Shown piece after piece: positions 8,319 through 19,178 of a stretch of DNA of 52,733 bases (position 1 is its first letter; the number at the start of each line of letters is the position of its first letter). The DNA lies in contig NZ_JANXCG010000004.1 in the NCBI RefSeq assembly GCF_025060375.1, positions 1 to 52,733 on the forward strand, in the 5' to 3' direction. Under the pieces are notes generated by a model. That model searched no databases. It was not told the DNA's origin and saw only the letters and a program-made list of their open reading frames with translations. Source of the DNA: Meiothermus sp. (lineage in GTDB: Bacteria; Deinococcota; Deinococci; Deinococcales; Thermaceae). The position numbers and the translations under genes were made by a program.

Positions 8319-9017
8319 GACCAGCTCCACCTCGAGGTTCTTGTTCTCCGGTATCCGGATGGGGGCGCTCAGGCTCTGGTAGCCAGGGGCCTCAACCCGC
8401 AGGGTGTACTCCCCCGCCTCGAGCAGAAAGCTGGAGCGCTCGAGCCGGCTACTGGCCACCTCCTCTTCGCCCCGAAAAACGCGAACCGTAGGGTTGGGCG
8501 CATTCACGCGAACGCTCAGAAGACAGGGGCAGACCGGCTCCACCTCGCGCACAGCGCCCGAGGTAGGGGCCTCGGGTGCCGGGGGGACTGGCTCAGGCGA
8601 GGGGAAGGCTGGCGCAGTGGGCTCGGGCGTCGGCACCGCAGGCGGGGCGGCCTGGGGCTCTTCCGAAGGATTGGGAATGGTCCCCGAGGCGAGCAGGTTG
8701 GGGCTGCCGCTGTTCAGAAGCACAACGCTGCCAAAGCCCGCCAGCCCCAGCAGAACGGCCAGGGCCGCCGCCCAGCCCGCCAGGCGGCTCCTGAGGTTTA
8801 GCAGGGCCCAAACCAGAAGCAAAACCCCCAGCACCCCCAGTACCCAGAAAACCAGGTGGCCGTATTGCTGGTGCAACCAGGCCCCTCCCAGGCCAAAAAG
8901 ACCCACCAGAAGGCCAAATCCCATCCAGGCCAGCCCACCCCTGGACAGGCGGGTAAGGCCAAAGAGCACGAACAATACCCCTAAAACACCCAAAATCCAT
9001 AGGAACAGCGCGCTCAT
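8313..9017 (-). CDS. Membrane protein with C-terminal PEGA domain
   Basis: A 234-residue protein with four hydrophobic helices (about residues 3-21, 29-47, 53-72 and 80-101), a Pro/Glu/Ala-rich linker (about 115-160), a CPC motif and a C-terminal beta domain (about 168-234). The domain carries the features of PEGA repeats (NAPNPTVRVFRGEEEV, LEAGEYTLRVEAPGY). PEGA domains are usually extracytoplasmic and bind surface polymers or partners. The start ATG at 9017 is chosen because AAAGGAG lies 5 nt upstream; an in-frame start at 9041 has no such support. It lies just upstream of the 920-residue ATPase gene on the same strand and may be cotranscribed with it. Confidence 0.78.
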   Translation of the reverse strand: MSALFLWILGVLGVLFVLFGLTRLSRGGLAWMGFGLLVGLFGLGGAWLHQQYGHLVFWVLGVLGVLLLVWALLNLRSRLAGWAAALAVLLGLAGFGSVVLLNSGSPNLLASGTIPNPSEEPQAAPPAVPTPEPTAPAFPSPEPVPPAPEAPTSGAVREVEPVCPCLLSVRVNAPNPTVRVFRGEEEVASSRLERSSFLLEAGEYTLRVEAPGYQSLSAPIRIPENKNLEVELVQ

Positions 9018-9050
9018 CCCCACTCCTTTCGCAAAAACCACGCACCAGAT

Positions 9051-9056
9051 ACTCTA
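9051..9056 (-). promoter_or_regulatory. -10-like box TAGAGT of PEGA-protein gene
   Basis: TAGAGT on the minus strand lies 33 nt before the ATG at 9017, which leaves room for a short leader containing the AAAGGAG ribosome site at 9023-9029. I see no good -35 element. Confidence 0.35.
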
Positions 9057-9099
9057 GCATCCCTCGATGAGATGGACTTCGCCAAACAATAAGGAAGGA

Positions 9100-9114
9100 C
9101 CCCGGACTCCGGGG
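9100..9114 (-). terminator. Probable terminator of the epimerase/aminotransferase operon
   Basis: The GC hairpin CCCCGG-ACT-CCGGGG lies 20 nt after the epimerase stop. Reading on the minus strand it is followed by a pyrimidine-rich run (TCCTTCCTTATTG), a weak U-tract. Confidence 0.55.
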
Positions 9115-9134
9115 CGGCGGTTCCTGCCAAACCT

Positions 9135-10727
9135 TCAGGCCTGGGGCGTGATCATCGGCGTTTTTTCGTCGGTAGTCTGAAGGTGGGCCCGCTCGATGAG
9201 TTCCCTCTCCCAGCCCAGATAGTACTGCTTGACAACCTCAGAGGCGGTATCTTCGGTCAGGTACTTGACGTTAGAGTACAGGGGGGCCTTGTAGTCCTTC
9301 ACCCTACCGCTCCGCAGCGCCTCAATCACCTGCCGGATGCCCTGCTCCACCGTCCACTGGGGTTCAAAGCCCAGCACGTTGCGAATCTTGGAGAAGTCCA
9401 CCCGGTAGTTGCGCCGGTCCCCATCCCGACCGGAGTCAATCAGCTCAGCATCCGGCACCAGCTTCTTAACCAGCTCCCCCACCATGCCCAGCGTCATGTT
9501 GCCCTCATTGCTGCCCACGTTGAAGGTCTGGTTGTGCACCAGCTCCTTGGGGGCCTCCACGGCCAGGAGAACCGCCCGGGCAGCGTCGTCCACATGGACG
9601 AAGGGCCGCCACTGGTCCCCTCCGAATACGGTGATCTTCTTCTCCACCACTGCCTTGGCGGTAAGCAGGTTGACCACCAGGTCAAACCGGGTGCGGCCCG
9701 AAAGGCCGTAGATGGTGCCAAAGCGCAGGATCACCACTGAGAAATCATCGCTTTGCAACTTGTGCAAAACCTGTTCGGAGGCAATCTTGCTTCGGGCGTA
9801 AAGGGAAACCGGGTTCAGGCTGCTGCGCTCGTTGAGGACCATGTCGCTGGCCCCGTAGACCGAGCAGGTACTGGCGAAGATAAAGCGGCGCACCCCCATC
9901 CCCTTGGCTATCTCGGCGATGGTGCGGGTAGCCACCAGGTTGATCTCGATGGTGAGGTTTTCGTCCAGAGCGCAGGCCGGGTCGCCCACCAGACCGCCCA
10001 GGTGGACCACCGTATCCACCCCCCGCATGGCCTGCACCACCTTGTCGACCTGGCGGAAGTCAGCCTGGATAATCTCCAGGTTGGGGTGGTGCAGCACGTC
10101 GGCGATGGGCTCCTTGCCAAACATCAGCAGGTCCAGCAAGCGCACCTGGTAGCCGCGCTCGAGCAGGCGCGGCAGGAGGGCCGATCCGATGTAGCCCGCC
10201 CCCCCTATGACCAGGATGGTGCGGTCGTTGCCGCTAGGGGAAGGAGCGGGGTTGCCCTTACCCTCGGAGCGGGCCTTGCGCTGGAGCTCCAGGAGGTACC
10301 AGTAGTGCACCCAGGCCCGGGCACCAAGGACAAGCCCCAGGGTGAAGAGGAGGCTCAGCAAGACCACCGCGCTGGGGGGGTCGGCAATGAAGGGCAACAT
10401 GAACACCGTAAAGCCGTAGAGGAGGTAGGTCAAAACCACAGCCTGGGCCACCACCAGCATCTTGTAGCGGCCCCGGTAGGCCCGGCTGCGGGTGTAGAAG
10501 CCGCTGGCCGCAAAGACCACGAAGCTTAGCGGCATCAGCAAGGCAAGGCCCTGCAGAAACGCCGGAAGGTACTGCCCGAGTATGCCCGGGCCAGCCCCAG
10601 AACCGTAGGCCAGCAGGAGGTACAGGCCCGCGGCCGCAGCAAAGCTAAGGGCCACCATCACCTGATCGGCCAAGACCCGCAGAACTACATCCGCACTGAA
10701 GCGCAATCCCTTGAGGTTCTGCAACAT
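9135..10727 (-). CDS. Membrane-anchored NAD-dependent sugar epimerase/dehydratase (SDR)
   Basis: A 530-residue two-part protein. Residues 1-150 form about four membrane helices, like the N-terminal domain of WbpM/CapD-type or polyprenyl-phosphate sugar transferases. From about residue 168 an extended SDR domain follows with Rossmann motif VIGGAGYIGSALL, STCSVYG, catalytic YARSK, and FVHVDDAARAV, typical of UDP-glucose 4-epimerase-like enzymes. The SDR part is not the CapD type normally joined to such a membrane domain. It lies 9 nt after the DegT aminotransferase gene, with GAGGAGG overlapping that gene's stop, so they are cotranscribed and probably translationally coupled. Its likely role is processing a nucleotide sugar at the membrane for surface polysaccharide or S-layer glycan. 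Confidence 0.85.
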   Translation of the reverse strand: MLQNLKGLRFSADVVLRVLADQVMVALSFAAAAGLYLLLAYGSGAGPGILGQYLPAFLQGLALLMPLSFVVFAASGFYTRSRAYRGRYKMLVVAQAVVLTYLLYGFTVFMLPFIADPPSAVVLLSLLFTLGLVLGARAWVHYWYLLELQRKARSEGKGNPAPSPSGNDRTILVIGGAGYIGSALLPRLLERGYQVRLLDLLMFGKEPIADVLHHPNLEIIQADFRQVDKVVQAMRGVDTVVHLGGLVGDPACALDENLTIEINLVATRTIAEIAKGMGVRRFIFASTCSVYGASDMVLNERSSLNPVSLYARSKIASEQVLHKLQSDDFSVVILRFGTIYGLSGRTRFDLVVNLLTAKAVVEKKITVFGGDQWRPFVHVDDAARAVLLAVEAPKELVHNQTFNVGSNEGNMTLGMVGELVKKLVPDAELIDSGRDGDRRNYRVDFSKIRNVLGFEPQWTVEQGIRQVIEALRSGRVKDYKAPLYSNVKYLTEDTASEVVKQYYLGWERELIERAHLQTTDEKTPMITPQA

Positions 10728-10736
10728 CGCTCCTCC

Positions 10737-11927
10737 TCAGCGCGTGGCCTCCTCCATAACCCTCTCCACCGCGTCCGCAACAGCCCGCATGTGCTCCAGG
10801 CCCAGCGTAGGGTGCACCAGGAACATCAGCGCGGTCTCCCCCAGTTCCTTGGCCACCGGCAACCGCTCGGCGGGCTGCCATCCCCGTCGGGTGAAGGCTT
10901 TCTCTAGGTAGACCTCGCTGCAACTACCCGTGCTGCAGGGTATTCCCGCCTCTGAAACGGCTAGCATAATCCGGTCGCGGTTCCAACCCGGCTTGAGCAT
11001 CTCCGGGCGCACATAGACGTAGTACTTGTAGTAGGCGTGGTACAAGTCGGCTGGCACCTCGGGAACCCGCAGGGCAGGAATCTGACGGAAGCGCTCGCTC
11101 AGGTAGTGTGCGTTTTCCCGGCGCTTTTCCACCCAGGCGTCCAGCTTGCGCAGGGCAACCCGCCCTATGGCTGCTTGTACCTCGAGCATCCTCCAGTTGG
11201 TGCCAAAGTCCTCGTGCAGCCAGCGATAGCCCGGGGGGTGCTGGCGGCGGTAGACCGCGTCGTAGCTTTTGCCGTGGTCCTTGAAGCTCCAAGCCCGCTC
11301 CCACAGCGCATCGTCGTTCAAGGTGAGCATGCCCCCCTCGCCGCCGGTGGTCAGGATCTTGTCCTGGCAGAAGCTCCAGGCCCCAGCGTGACCGATGGAG
11401 CCCACGCTTCGGCCCTTGTAGCGGGCTCCGTGGGCCTGGGCGCAGTCCTCTATCACCCAGAGGTTGTACCTTCGCGCCAGGGCCATAATGCCGTCCATAT
11501 CCGCAGGCCATCCCGCCAGGTGCACCACGACGATGGCTTTGGTGCGGGGGGTGATGACCTTCTCAATGCTCTCTGGGGTAATCAGACCGCTGTTGCGGTC
11601 GACATCGGCGAAGACCGGCCGCGCCCCTCGCATCACCGCCGCGCTGGCCGAGGCGATGAAGGTGCGGGGGGTGGTGATCACCTCGTCTCCCTCCCCTATC
11701 CCCATGGCGTAGAGGGCCAGCTCGAGGGCAACCGTGCCGTTGTGCAGGGCAACGGCGTGCTTGGTACCCACGTACTGGGCGAACTCCCGCTCAAACAGGC
11801 GGCCTTCTTCTCCAGTCCAGTAGTTCACCTTGCCCGACCGGAGAACCCTTACCGCCGCTTCAATCTCATCCGCCTCGAAATGGGGCCAAGGGGCAAAGGG
11901 TGGGGCGCTGGAAAGGTTGCTGACCAT
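10737..11927 (-). CDS. DegT/DnrJ/EryC1 family PLP-dependent sugar aminotransferase
   Basis: A 396-residue fold-type I aminotransferase that transfers an amino group, usually from glutamate, to a keto-sugar nucleotide. The PLP lysine is Lys190 in SFCQDKILTTGGEGG. The preceding VIEDCAQAHGARYKG and HLAGWPADM are typical of the family. The start ATG at 11927 has GAGGAG 7-8 nt upstream; a longer in-frame reading to 12032 is rich in codons without family match and is rejected. It forms an operon with the membrane-anchored epimerase that follows. Together they suggest production of an amino-sugar for the cell surface. Confidence 0.9.
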   Translation of the reverse strand: MVSNLSSAPPFAPWPHFEADEIEAAVRVLRSGKVNYWTGEEGRLFEREFAQYVGTKHAVALHNGTVALELALYAMGIGEGDEVITTPRTFIASASAAVMRGARPVFADVDRNSGLITPESIEKVITPRTKAIVVVHLAGWPADMDGIMALARRYNLWVIEDCAQAHGARYKGRSVGSIGHAGAWSFCQDKILTTGGEGGMLTLNDDALWERAWSFKDHGKSYDAVYRRQHPPGYRWLHEDFGTNWRMLEVQAAIGRVALRKLDAWVEKRRENAHYLSERFRQIPALRVPEVPADLYHAYYKYYVYVRPEMLKPGWNRDRIMLAVSEAGIPCSTGSCSEVYLEKAFTRRGWQPAERLPVAKELGETALMFLVHPTLGLEHMRAVADAVERVMEEATR

Positions 11928-11990
11928 GGGAAGCTCCTCACGGGGGGAACGCCCCCATCTGGGATACGAGACCCAGGGTAGGGCAGTGGG

Positions 11991-12106
11991 CGTTATGGGC
12001 GCGTTATTCGCCCAAAGATGCGGCACATACATGCATTGTTGCGCTCGTTACAGCCCCTAGCAAGGGTTCTTGGCCGGGCAACACAGCGGTAACGTGGTCG
12101 ATAACG
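11991..12106. repeat. Five CGTTAY hexamers in the divergent intergenic region
   Basis: CGTTAT occurs at 11991 and 12002 and CGTTAC at 12046 on the plus strand. The inverse forms GTAACG and ATAACG lie at 12089 and 12101. Pairs 11-12 bp apart sit near each divergent gene, in opposite orientation, with spacings of about 43-44 bp across the middle. This looks like an arrayed binding site between the aminotransferase operon and the AcuI-type reductase. Confidence 0.45.
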
Positions 12107-12136
12107 TCGGCCCCGGCAAGGCTGCTCACCTTCGTG

Positions 12137-12142
12137 TATTTT
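12137..12142 (+). promoter_or_regulatory. Extended -10 box TGTATTTT, leaderless start of reductase
   Basis: TATTTT (12137-12142) with an upstream TG, then 6 nt, then ATG at 12149. It supports the start at MQTFRALVV over an in-frame ATG at 12134, which would lie upstream of the box. Confidence 0.65.
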
Positions 12143-12148
12143 GTTGCC

Positions 12149-13132
12149 ATGCAGACCTTCAGAGCCTTGGTGGTGGAATCGGGCGACCCCCAAAGCGCGC
12201 GCATCCGGCAGGCCAGGCTGGACGAGTTGCCGCCAGGGGATGTGCTGGTGCGGGTGGCCTACAGCAGCCTCAACTACAAGGACGGACTGGCCATCACGGG
12301 AGCAGGCAAGGTGATCCGCAGCTTCCCCATGGTGCCAGGCATCGACCTGGCCGGGGTGGTGCTGGAGTCGGATGCGCCCGACTTCAAGCCAGGGGACCCG
12401 GTGCTGCTTACCGGCTATGGCATCGGCGAGCGGCACTGGGGTGGAATGGCCGAGCTGGCCCGGGTGCGCTCGGAGTGGCTGGTGCCCCTACCCCAGGGGC
12501 TCACGCTCAAAGAGGCGATGGGGATTGGGACCGCGGGGTTTACCGCCATGCTGGCAGTAATGGCCCTCGAGGCCCACGGGGTCGACAAATCCCGGGAGCT
12601 GCTGGTTACCGGAGCGGCCGGCGGGGTGGGCAGCCTGGCGGTGGCCCTTCTGGCCCAGCTGGGCTACCGGGTGGTGGCCTCCACGGGCCGCCTGGGCGAG
12701 GAGGGCTACCTGCGGTCGCTGGGGGCCGGGGAGGTCATTGAACGGAGCCTGCTCAGTGCGCCTGCCCGGCCCCTGGAGTCCGAACGGTTCGCCGGTGCGG
12801 TGGACACGGTGGGGGGTGCGGTGCTGGCAGGCGTTCTACCCCGGGTGGCCTATGGGGGCAGCGTGGCCGCCTGCGGCAACGCCGGGGGGGCGAGGCTCGA
12901 GACCACCATCTTCCCCTTCATCCTGCGGGGGGTCAACCTGCTTGGGATAGACTCGGTGATGTGCCCCAGGGAGAAACGCCTTCTAGCCTGGCAACGGCTG
13001 GCTCAGGAGCTGCCCAAGCCCCTCTTGGGGGCTATGGTGCAAACCGTGGAGCTGGAAGAGGTACCCGCCCTGGCCCAGGCCATCCTGCAGGGCCAGGTAC
13101 GGGGGCGGGTGGTGGTGCAGCTTTCAACCTAG
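12149..13132 (+). CDS. AcuI/YhdH-type acrylyl-CoA reductase, quinone oxidoreductase family
   Basis: A 327-residue medium-chain dehydrogenase/reductase without structural zinc. The N-terminal SSLNYKDGLAITGAGKVIR and PMVPGIDLAGVV closely match the YhdH/AcuI group, which reduces acryloyl-CoA to propionyl-CoA with NADPH. The nucleotide-binding segment is VTGAAGGVGSLAVALLAQLGY near residue 150. A late GVNLLGIDSVMCP is also typical of AcuI. The length is normal for the family. It is divergent from the sugar operon and convergent with cmk, 4 nt apart. It acts in the cytoplasm, probably in propionate or acrylate metabolism; the exact substrate is inferred from family only. Confidence 0.9.
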   Translation: MQTFRALVVESGDPQSARIRQARLDELPPGDVLVRVAYSSLNYKDGLAITGAGKVIRSFPMVPGIDLAGVVLESDAPDFKPGDPVLLTGYGIGERHWGGMAELARVRSEWLVPLPQGLTLKEAMGIGTAGFTAMLAVMALEAHGVDKSRELLVTGAAGGVGSLAVALLAQLGYRVVASTGRLGEEGYLRSLGAGEVIERSLLSAPARPLESERFAGAVDTVGGAVLAGVLPRVAYGGSVAACGNAGGARLETTIFPFILRGVNLLGIDSVMCPREKRLLAWQRLAQELPKPLLGAMVQTVELEEVPALAQAILQGQVRGRVVVQLST

Positions 13133-13136
13133 GCGG

Positions 13137-13769
13137 CTACGGGTCGCGCAGGTGTTCCAGCACAGCTTCCACCACCTCTTCCAGCCCAATTCCGCTGGTG
13201 TCCAGAACCACCGCGTCGGGGGCAGGGACGCTTTGCTTCTGGTCGGCGGCGTCACGCCTCAGGATATCTCCCAGAACGGTCGCAAAATCCGCCTCCCGCT
13301 CGGAAACCCGGCGGCGGGCCCGCACCTCGGGGCGCGCGGTCAGGTAGAACTTGTGGCGGGCCTGGGGGAAGACGACGCTGCCCATGTCCCGCCCGTCCAC
13401 CACAAAGGGTGGAGCAATCCGCCGCAACACCTGGTTGACGTAGGCCCGCACACCGGGGCGCTGGGCCACCGCCGAAACCTGGCGGTCCACCTCCAGGCTG
13501 TGTAGGGCTGCGCTGACCTCCTCCCCATCCAAGTAGATTCGGTTCTCCTGAGGGGTAGGCCTGAGCTCAAGGCGGTGCTGCTCTAGATGCCCCTCAATCT
13601 CCTCTGGAGAAGCACCTTTTCGCAAACCCAGAAGGGCCACCGCGCGGTACAGCAGGCCGCTGGAAACATAGGGAATACCAAGGCGCTCCGCCACCCGCCG
13701 GGCTACGCTGGTCTTGCCCGAGGCAGAGGGGCCGTCTATGGTGATGATAAACGGAGCCCTAGCATCCAT
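13137..13769 (-). CDS. cmk: Cytidylate kinase
   Basis: A 210-residue (d)CMP kinase that makes CDP and dCDP from CMP and dCMP. The P-loop is [15 protein letters not shown] near residues 12-26. [33 protein letters not shown] and the Arg-rich lid ([12 protein letters not shown]) are the standard family segments. The start ATG at 13769 overlaps the last codons of aroA; a GTG at 13784 is also in frame but longer than the family needs. Close packing behind aroA is common in bacteria and implies cotranscription. Confidence 0.95.
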   Translation of the reverse strand: MDARAPFIITIDGPSASGKTSVARRVAERLGIPYVSSGLLYRAVALLGLRKGASPEEIEGHLEQHRLELRPTPQENRIYLDGEEVSAALHSLEVDRQVSAVAQRPGVRAYVNQVLRRIAPPFVVDGRDMGSVVFPQARHKFYLTARPEVRARRRVSEREADFATVLGDILRRDAADQKQSVPAPDAVVLDTSGIGLEEVVEAVLEHLRDP

Positions 13770-15054
13770 CGCGAGGAGCTTCACCGCGAAGCCGGCTTAG
13801 GTCTTCCCAAAAGCTCGGGAAGGAGATGCTGGCCCACTGAGCCTCCCGGACCACCACCCCCTTGGGCAAACCGCAGACCGCAAAGGCCATGGCAATGCGG
13901 TGGTCGTGGAAGGGTTCCACCACACCCTCCGAGCGCACCCCACCCCCGCGAATCCGCAGCCAGTCTGGCCCCGCCTCCACCCCTACCCCCAGGTGCTCTA
14001 GGTTCTTAGCGATAGCGGTGAGCCGGTCGGACTCCTTAACCCGCAGCTCGGAAAGGTTGGGGATGTAGGTCTCTCCCTCAGCCCAGGCCGCAGCTGCGGC
14101 CAGAACAGGCACCTCGTCCACCATCAGGGGAATGAGATCCGGGTCCACCGAGACCCCTTTGAGCATCGAGGAGCGGGCCCGTATGGAGCCCACAGGCTCA
14201 CCCTCCTCCCCTTCGGTCACCTCCCAGGCGAGGTCGGCCCCCATCTCCCTGAGCACCGTGAGCAATCCGGTACGGGTAGGGTTCAGACCCACCCCTTCCA
14301 AGACCACCTCCGAATCGGGGGTAATCAGGGCCGCCACCAGGAAAAAAGCCGCGCTGCTGAAGTCACCGGGAACGGTGAGGTCCTTGGCAGCAAAGGGGTC
14401 AGCCCGGCGGGTGCGGACCAGGCGGCCCTCTACCTCGAGGGGCAGCCCGTAGTGCCGAAAGAGCCGCTCGGTGTGGTCGCGGGTGGGCGCCGGCTCTACC
14501 ACCTCGGTATCCTCCTCGGCAAAAAGCCCTGCCAGCAAAACGGCACTTTTGACCTGGGCGCTGGCTACGGGAAGCTCGTAGTGGATTCCCCTAAGCCCCC
14601 CGCCCCGAACCGCAAGCGGGGCCAGCCGCCCGTTTTCACGCCCCTCTATCCGTGCCCCCATCTGTCGAAGGGGCGCAGTAACCCGGCCCATAGGCCGCCG
14701 CCGCAACGAGTCATCCCCGCTGAGCACTGCAAAAAACTCCTGCCCCGCCAGCAACCCAGCCAAAAGGCGCATCAGGGTCCCAGCGTTGCCGCAGTCCAGC
14801 ACATCGGAGGGCTCCTGCAGGCGCAAGCCAATTCCCCGTATACGGAAATGCTCGCCCACCTCGGTAATCTCGGCCCCGAGCTGGCGCATGGCCCGGGCGG
14901 TGGAAAGGGTGTCCCCAGCCTTGAGGGGGTGGTACAGGGTGCTCTCGCCTTGGGCCAACGACCCCAGCATCAGGCCGCGGTGGGTTACCGACTTGTCACC
15001 AGGCACCCGCAGCCGGCCCCGAAGGGAGCGGGTGGGGGGAATTCGCAGCTCCAT
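13759..15054 (-). CDS. aroA: 3-phosphoshikimate 1-carboxyvinyltransferase (EPSP synthase)
   Basis: A 431-residue enzyme of the shikimate pathway that joins phosphoenolpyruvate and shikimate-3-phosphate. The motifs are [17 protein letters not shown] (residues 18-34), [15 protein letters not shown] with the GNAGT signature, [20 protein letters not shown], and [10 protein letters not shown] with DHRIAMAF near the end. The start is ATG at 15054; a TTG two codons upstream is also in frame. A consensus TATAAT precedes it with only about 11 nt between. It overlaps cmk by 11 bp. Confidence 0.96.
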   Translation of the reverse strand: MELRIPPTRSLRGRLRVPGDKSVTHRGLMLGSLAQGESTLYHPLKAGDTLSTARAMRQLGAEITEVGEHFRIRGIGLRLQEPSDVLDCGNAGTLMRLLAGLLAGQEFFAVLSGDDSLRRRPMGRVTAPLRQMGARIEGRENGRLAPLAVRGGGLRGIHYELPVASAQVKSAVLLAGLFAEEDTEVVEPAPTRDHTERLFRHYGLPLEVEGRLVRTRRADPFAAKDLTVPGDFSSAAFFLVAALITPDSEVVLEGVGLNPTRTGLLTVLREMGADLAWEVTEGEEGEPVGSIRARSSMLKGVSVDPDLIPLMVDEVPVLAAAAAWAEGETYIPNLSELRVKESDRLTAIAKNLEHLGVGVEAGPDWLRIRGGGVRSEGVVEPFHDHRIAMAFAVCGLPKGVVVREAQWASISFPSFWEDLSRLRGEAPRDGC

Positions 15055-15065
15055 AACCAAGCGGG

Positions 15066-15094
15066 ATTATAGCCCCTAAAAGCCCTTTCCAAAA
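15066..15094 (-). promoter_or_regulatory. Promoter of aroA-cmk
   Basis: On the minus strand a perfect TATAAT (15066-15071) is preceded at 17 bp by TTTTGG (15089-15094). The start codon lies 11 nt downstream, which implies a leader of only a few bases. Confidence 0.65.
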
Positions 15095-15156
15095 GCATTC
15101 AGCCGGTTACCCAGCTTTCACACCTCTCTTTCAAGATTGCCAAACACCTCCGCCCT

Positions 15157-15162
15157 TATAGT
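15157..15162 (+). promoter_or_regulatory. -10 box TATAGT of the DHH phosphoesterase gene
   Basis: TATAGT precedes the ATG at 15173 by 10 nt, and a purine-rich GGAAGG lies between. It is divergent from the aroA promoter, with about 85 bp between the two -10 boxes. Confidence 0.5.
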
Positions 15163-15172
15163 GGAAGGTGCT

Positions 15173-16150
15173 ATGGATTCCTCGCTAAATGGCCCTGAGC
15201 CGCGCTACCGGGAAAAGGTGCACACCGTGGCCGGCACCCTGCGGGAGCTCGAGGGGCCCATCTTCATCGTTTCTCACGTAGATCCAGACGGCGACGCCAT
15301 CGGCTCGTCCTTGGGCCTCTACCGAGCCCTGAAGGCACTGGGCAAGAGGGCCTTCTGGATTGCCGACCCCCCACGCTACCTGCGCTTTTTGGCGCGAGAG
15401 GAGGAGTACAGCGACCCGGTGGAACGCTTGCCTGAAGGGGCCACCCTGGTCGTGCTGGACGCCGCCGAACCGAACCGCGTGGCCGGGGCTCCAGTGGAGG
15501 GTTTTGTCATCAACATTGACCACCATGGCACCAACCCCCGATTCGGCTACCTCTCGGTGGTGGACCCCTCCAAGGCCGCCACTGCCCAAATCGTCAAAGA
15601 CCTGATTGACGCCCTGGGCGTGCAGTGGAGCCCTGAGATCGCCACGCCGGTGCTCACCGGACTCATCACCGACACAGGAAACTTCCGCTTTGCCAACACC
15701 ACCCCCGAGGTGCTGCGCGCCGCGGCCGAACTGGTGGGATATGGGGTCAGGCTGGCCGAGCTCACCGACCGCTTGCAGTGGCGCCCGGCGGGCTACTTCA
15801 AGGCCCTAGGGGCGGTGCTCTCCACCGTGGAGTTCCACTTTGGCGGGCTCCTGGTCACAGCCCACCTGCCGCCGGGGCTGAGCGTGGAGGACTCCGACGA
15901 CTTCGTCGGCTTTATCCGCTACGCTGAGGGCAGCCAGATCGCGGTTTTTCTAAGGGAGCGTGAAGAAGGGGTCAAGCTCAGCATCCGTAGCCGGGGCGGG
16001 GTCTCCGCCCAGGCGGTGGCGGTGCGGCTGGGCGGAGGGGGCCACGTCCCCGCCGCTGGGGCCACCCTGCGCGGGGTAAGCCTCGAGGAGGCCTACCGCA
16101 GGGCAAAGGAGGCGGTGCGGGAGGAGTTGGAGCGCACGGGATACCTCTGA
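15173..16150 (+). CDS. DHH/DHHA1 phosphoesterase, NrnA-like (nanoRNase / pAp phosphatase)
   Basis: A 325-residue phosphoesterase with an N-terminal DHH domain (SHVDPDGDAIGSSLGL near residues 35-50, VVLDAAEPNR, INIDHHGTN near 108-116, and TGLITDTGNFRF near 160-171). The C-terminal DHHA1 domain carries the glycine-rich GGGGHVPAAGATL motif. NrnA-type enzymes degrade 2-5 nt RNAs and dephosphorylate pAp, a product of sulfur assimilation. Its place directly upstream of the SAM-regulated methionine operon fits the pAp role, but the two are separated by a promoter and a riboswitch. The ATG at 15173 is chosen from the -10 box and GGAAGG. Confidence 0.92.
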   Translation: MDSSLNGPEPRYREKVHTVAGTLRELEGPIFIVSHVDPDGDAIGSSLGLYRALKALGKRAFWIADPPRYLRFLAREEEYSDPVERLPEGATLVVLDAAEPNRVAGAPVEGFVINIDHHGTNPRFGYLSVVDPSKAATAQIVKDLIDALGVQWSPEIATPVLTGLITDTGNFRFANTTPEVLRAAAELVGYGVRLAELTDRLQWRPAGYFKALGAVLSTVEFHFGGLLVTAHLPPGLSVEDSDDFVGFIRYAEGSQIAVFLREREEGVKLSIRSRGGVSAQAVAVRLGGGGHVPAAGATLRGVSLEEAYRRAKEAVREELERTGYL

Positions 16151-16163
16151 CCCAGGCCCTTTA

Positions 16164-16192
16164 TTGACACCGCCCGGGCAAGCTCCTACCAT
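16164..16192 (+). promoter_or_regulatory. Consensus promoter of the SAM-riboswitch met operon
   Basis: TTGACA (16164-16169), a 17-bp spacer and TACCAT (16187-16192). It is the best sigma-A promoter in the window. It gives a leader of about 200 nt that holds a small hairpin (CTTGCC-TTCT-GGCAAG, 16203-16218) and the riboswitch. Confidence 0.85.
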
Positions 16193-16221
16193 GTCAGGGA
16201 ACCTTGCCTTCTGGCAAGCGG

Positions 16222-18540
<2,319 letters not shown>

Positions 18541-18543
18541 GGG

Positions 18544-18560
18544 CCTTGAAGACCTCAAGG
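18544..18560. terminator. Small hairpin between convergent metF and HNH genes
   Basis: CCTTGA-AGACC-TCAAGG starts 4 nt after the metF stop and overlaps the 3' end of the opposite gene. It has no U-run on either side, so a terminator role is uncertain. Confidence 0.3.
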
Positions 18561-19076
18561 GTGGGGCTCGGCCTCCGGAAGGTAGGGGCGCCAAGCCTCA
18601 GGGAGGCTCGGCAAGTCGGCCACCAGCAGGAGGCTGTGGCGAGGGGCTACCGGACGACGGGCCAGACGCATCCCCGCCTCCTCGGGGGTGCGGTTCTTCT
18701 TCTTCAGGTTGCAAGCCCGGCAGGCGGCAACCAGGTTTTCCCATACGGTGCGGCCCCCACGGCTTTTGGGCAACACATGGTCCACCGTAAGGTCGCCCCC
18801 GCGCTTGCCGCAGTACTGACAGGTGTAGCCATCGCGCCGTAGGATATTGCGTCGGTTTAGAGCGAGCCGCCCCGGAGGGCGGCGAACGAGGCGCTTGAGG
18901 CGGATGATGCTGGGAATGGGATAGGGCCTGCTTGGCGTTCGCAAAAACTCCCCGCTCTCCTCGACTACCTCGGCGGTGCCGTTCATGACCAGAATAACGG
19001 CCCGTTTGACGCTGGCCAGCCCAAGCGGCTCATACCCAGCGTTGAGCACCAGAATGCGGGGGGCATCGAGGTTCAC
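18555..19076 (-). CDS. HNH endonuclease family protein
   Basis: A 173-residue protein with a central HNH nuclease domain: CQYCGKRGGDLTVDHVLPKSRGG and ENLVAACRACNLKKKNRTPEE. It holds the two CxxC zinc pairs and the catalytic DHV core. The N-terminal MNLDAPRILVLNAGYEPLGLASVKRAV is conserved in free-standing HNH proteins of Deinococcota, cyanobacteria and actinobacteria. There is no restriction or intron partner nearby, so it is likely a housekeeping or repair nuclease of unknown role. The start is a GTG at 19076, 7 nt after a TATTCT box. Confidence 0.88.
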   Translation of the reverse strand: MNLDAPRILVLNAGYEPLGLASVKRAVILVMNGTAEVVEESGEFLRTPSRPYPIPSIIRLKRLVRRPPGRLALNRRNILRRDGYTCQYCGKRGGDLTVDHVLPKSRGGRTVWENLVAACRACNLKKKNRTPEEAGMRLARRPVAPRHSLLLVADLPSLPEAWRPYLPEAEPHP

Positions 19077-19083
19077 GGCTCCC

Positions 19084-19089
19084 AGAATA
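19084..19089 (-). promoter_or_regulatory. -10 box TATTCT, leaderless GTG start of HNH gene
   Basis: TATTCT on the minus strand, then 7 nt, then GTG at 19076. There is no room for a usual ribosome site. Confidence 0.55.
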
Positions 19090-19178
19090 CCGGAAAAACG
19101 TCATGGGATTCTAGAGCGCAGCACATTGAAGCCCTCCCAAAGCCTGCCCCAAAACCCTTTTCTCCCCGGCGGCACTGC

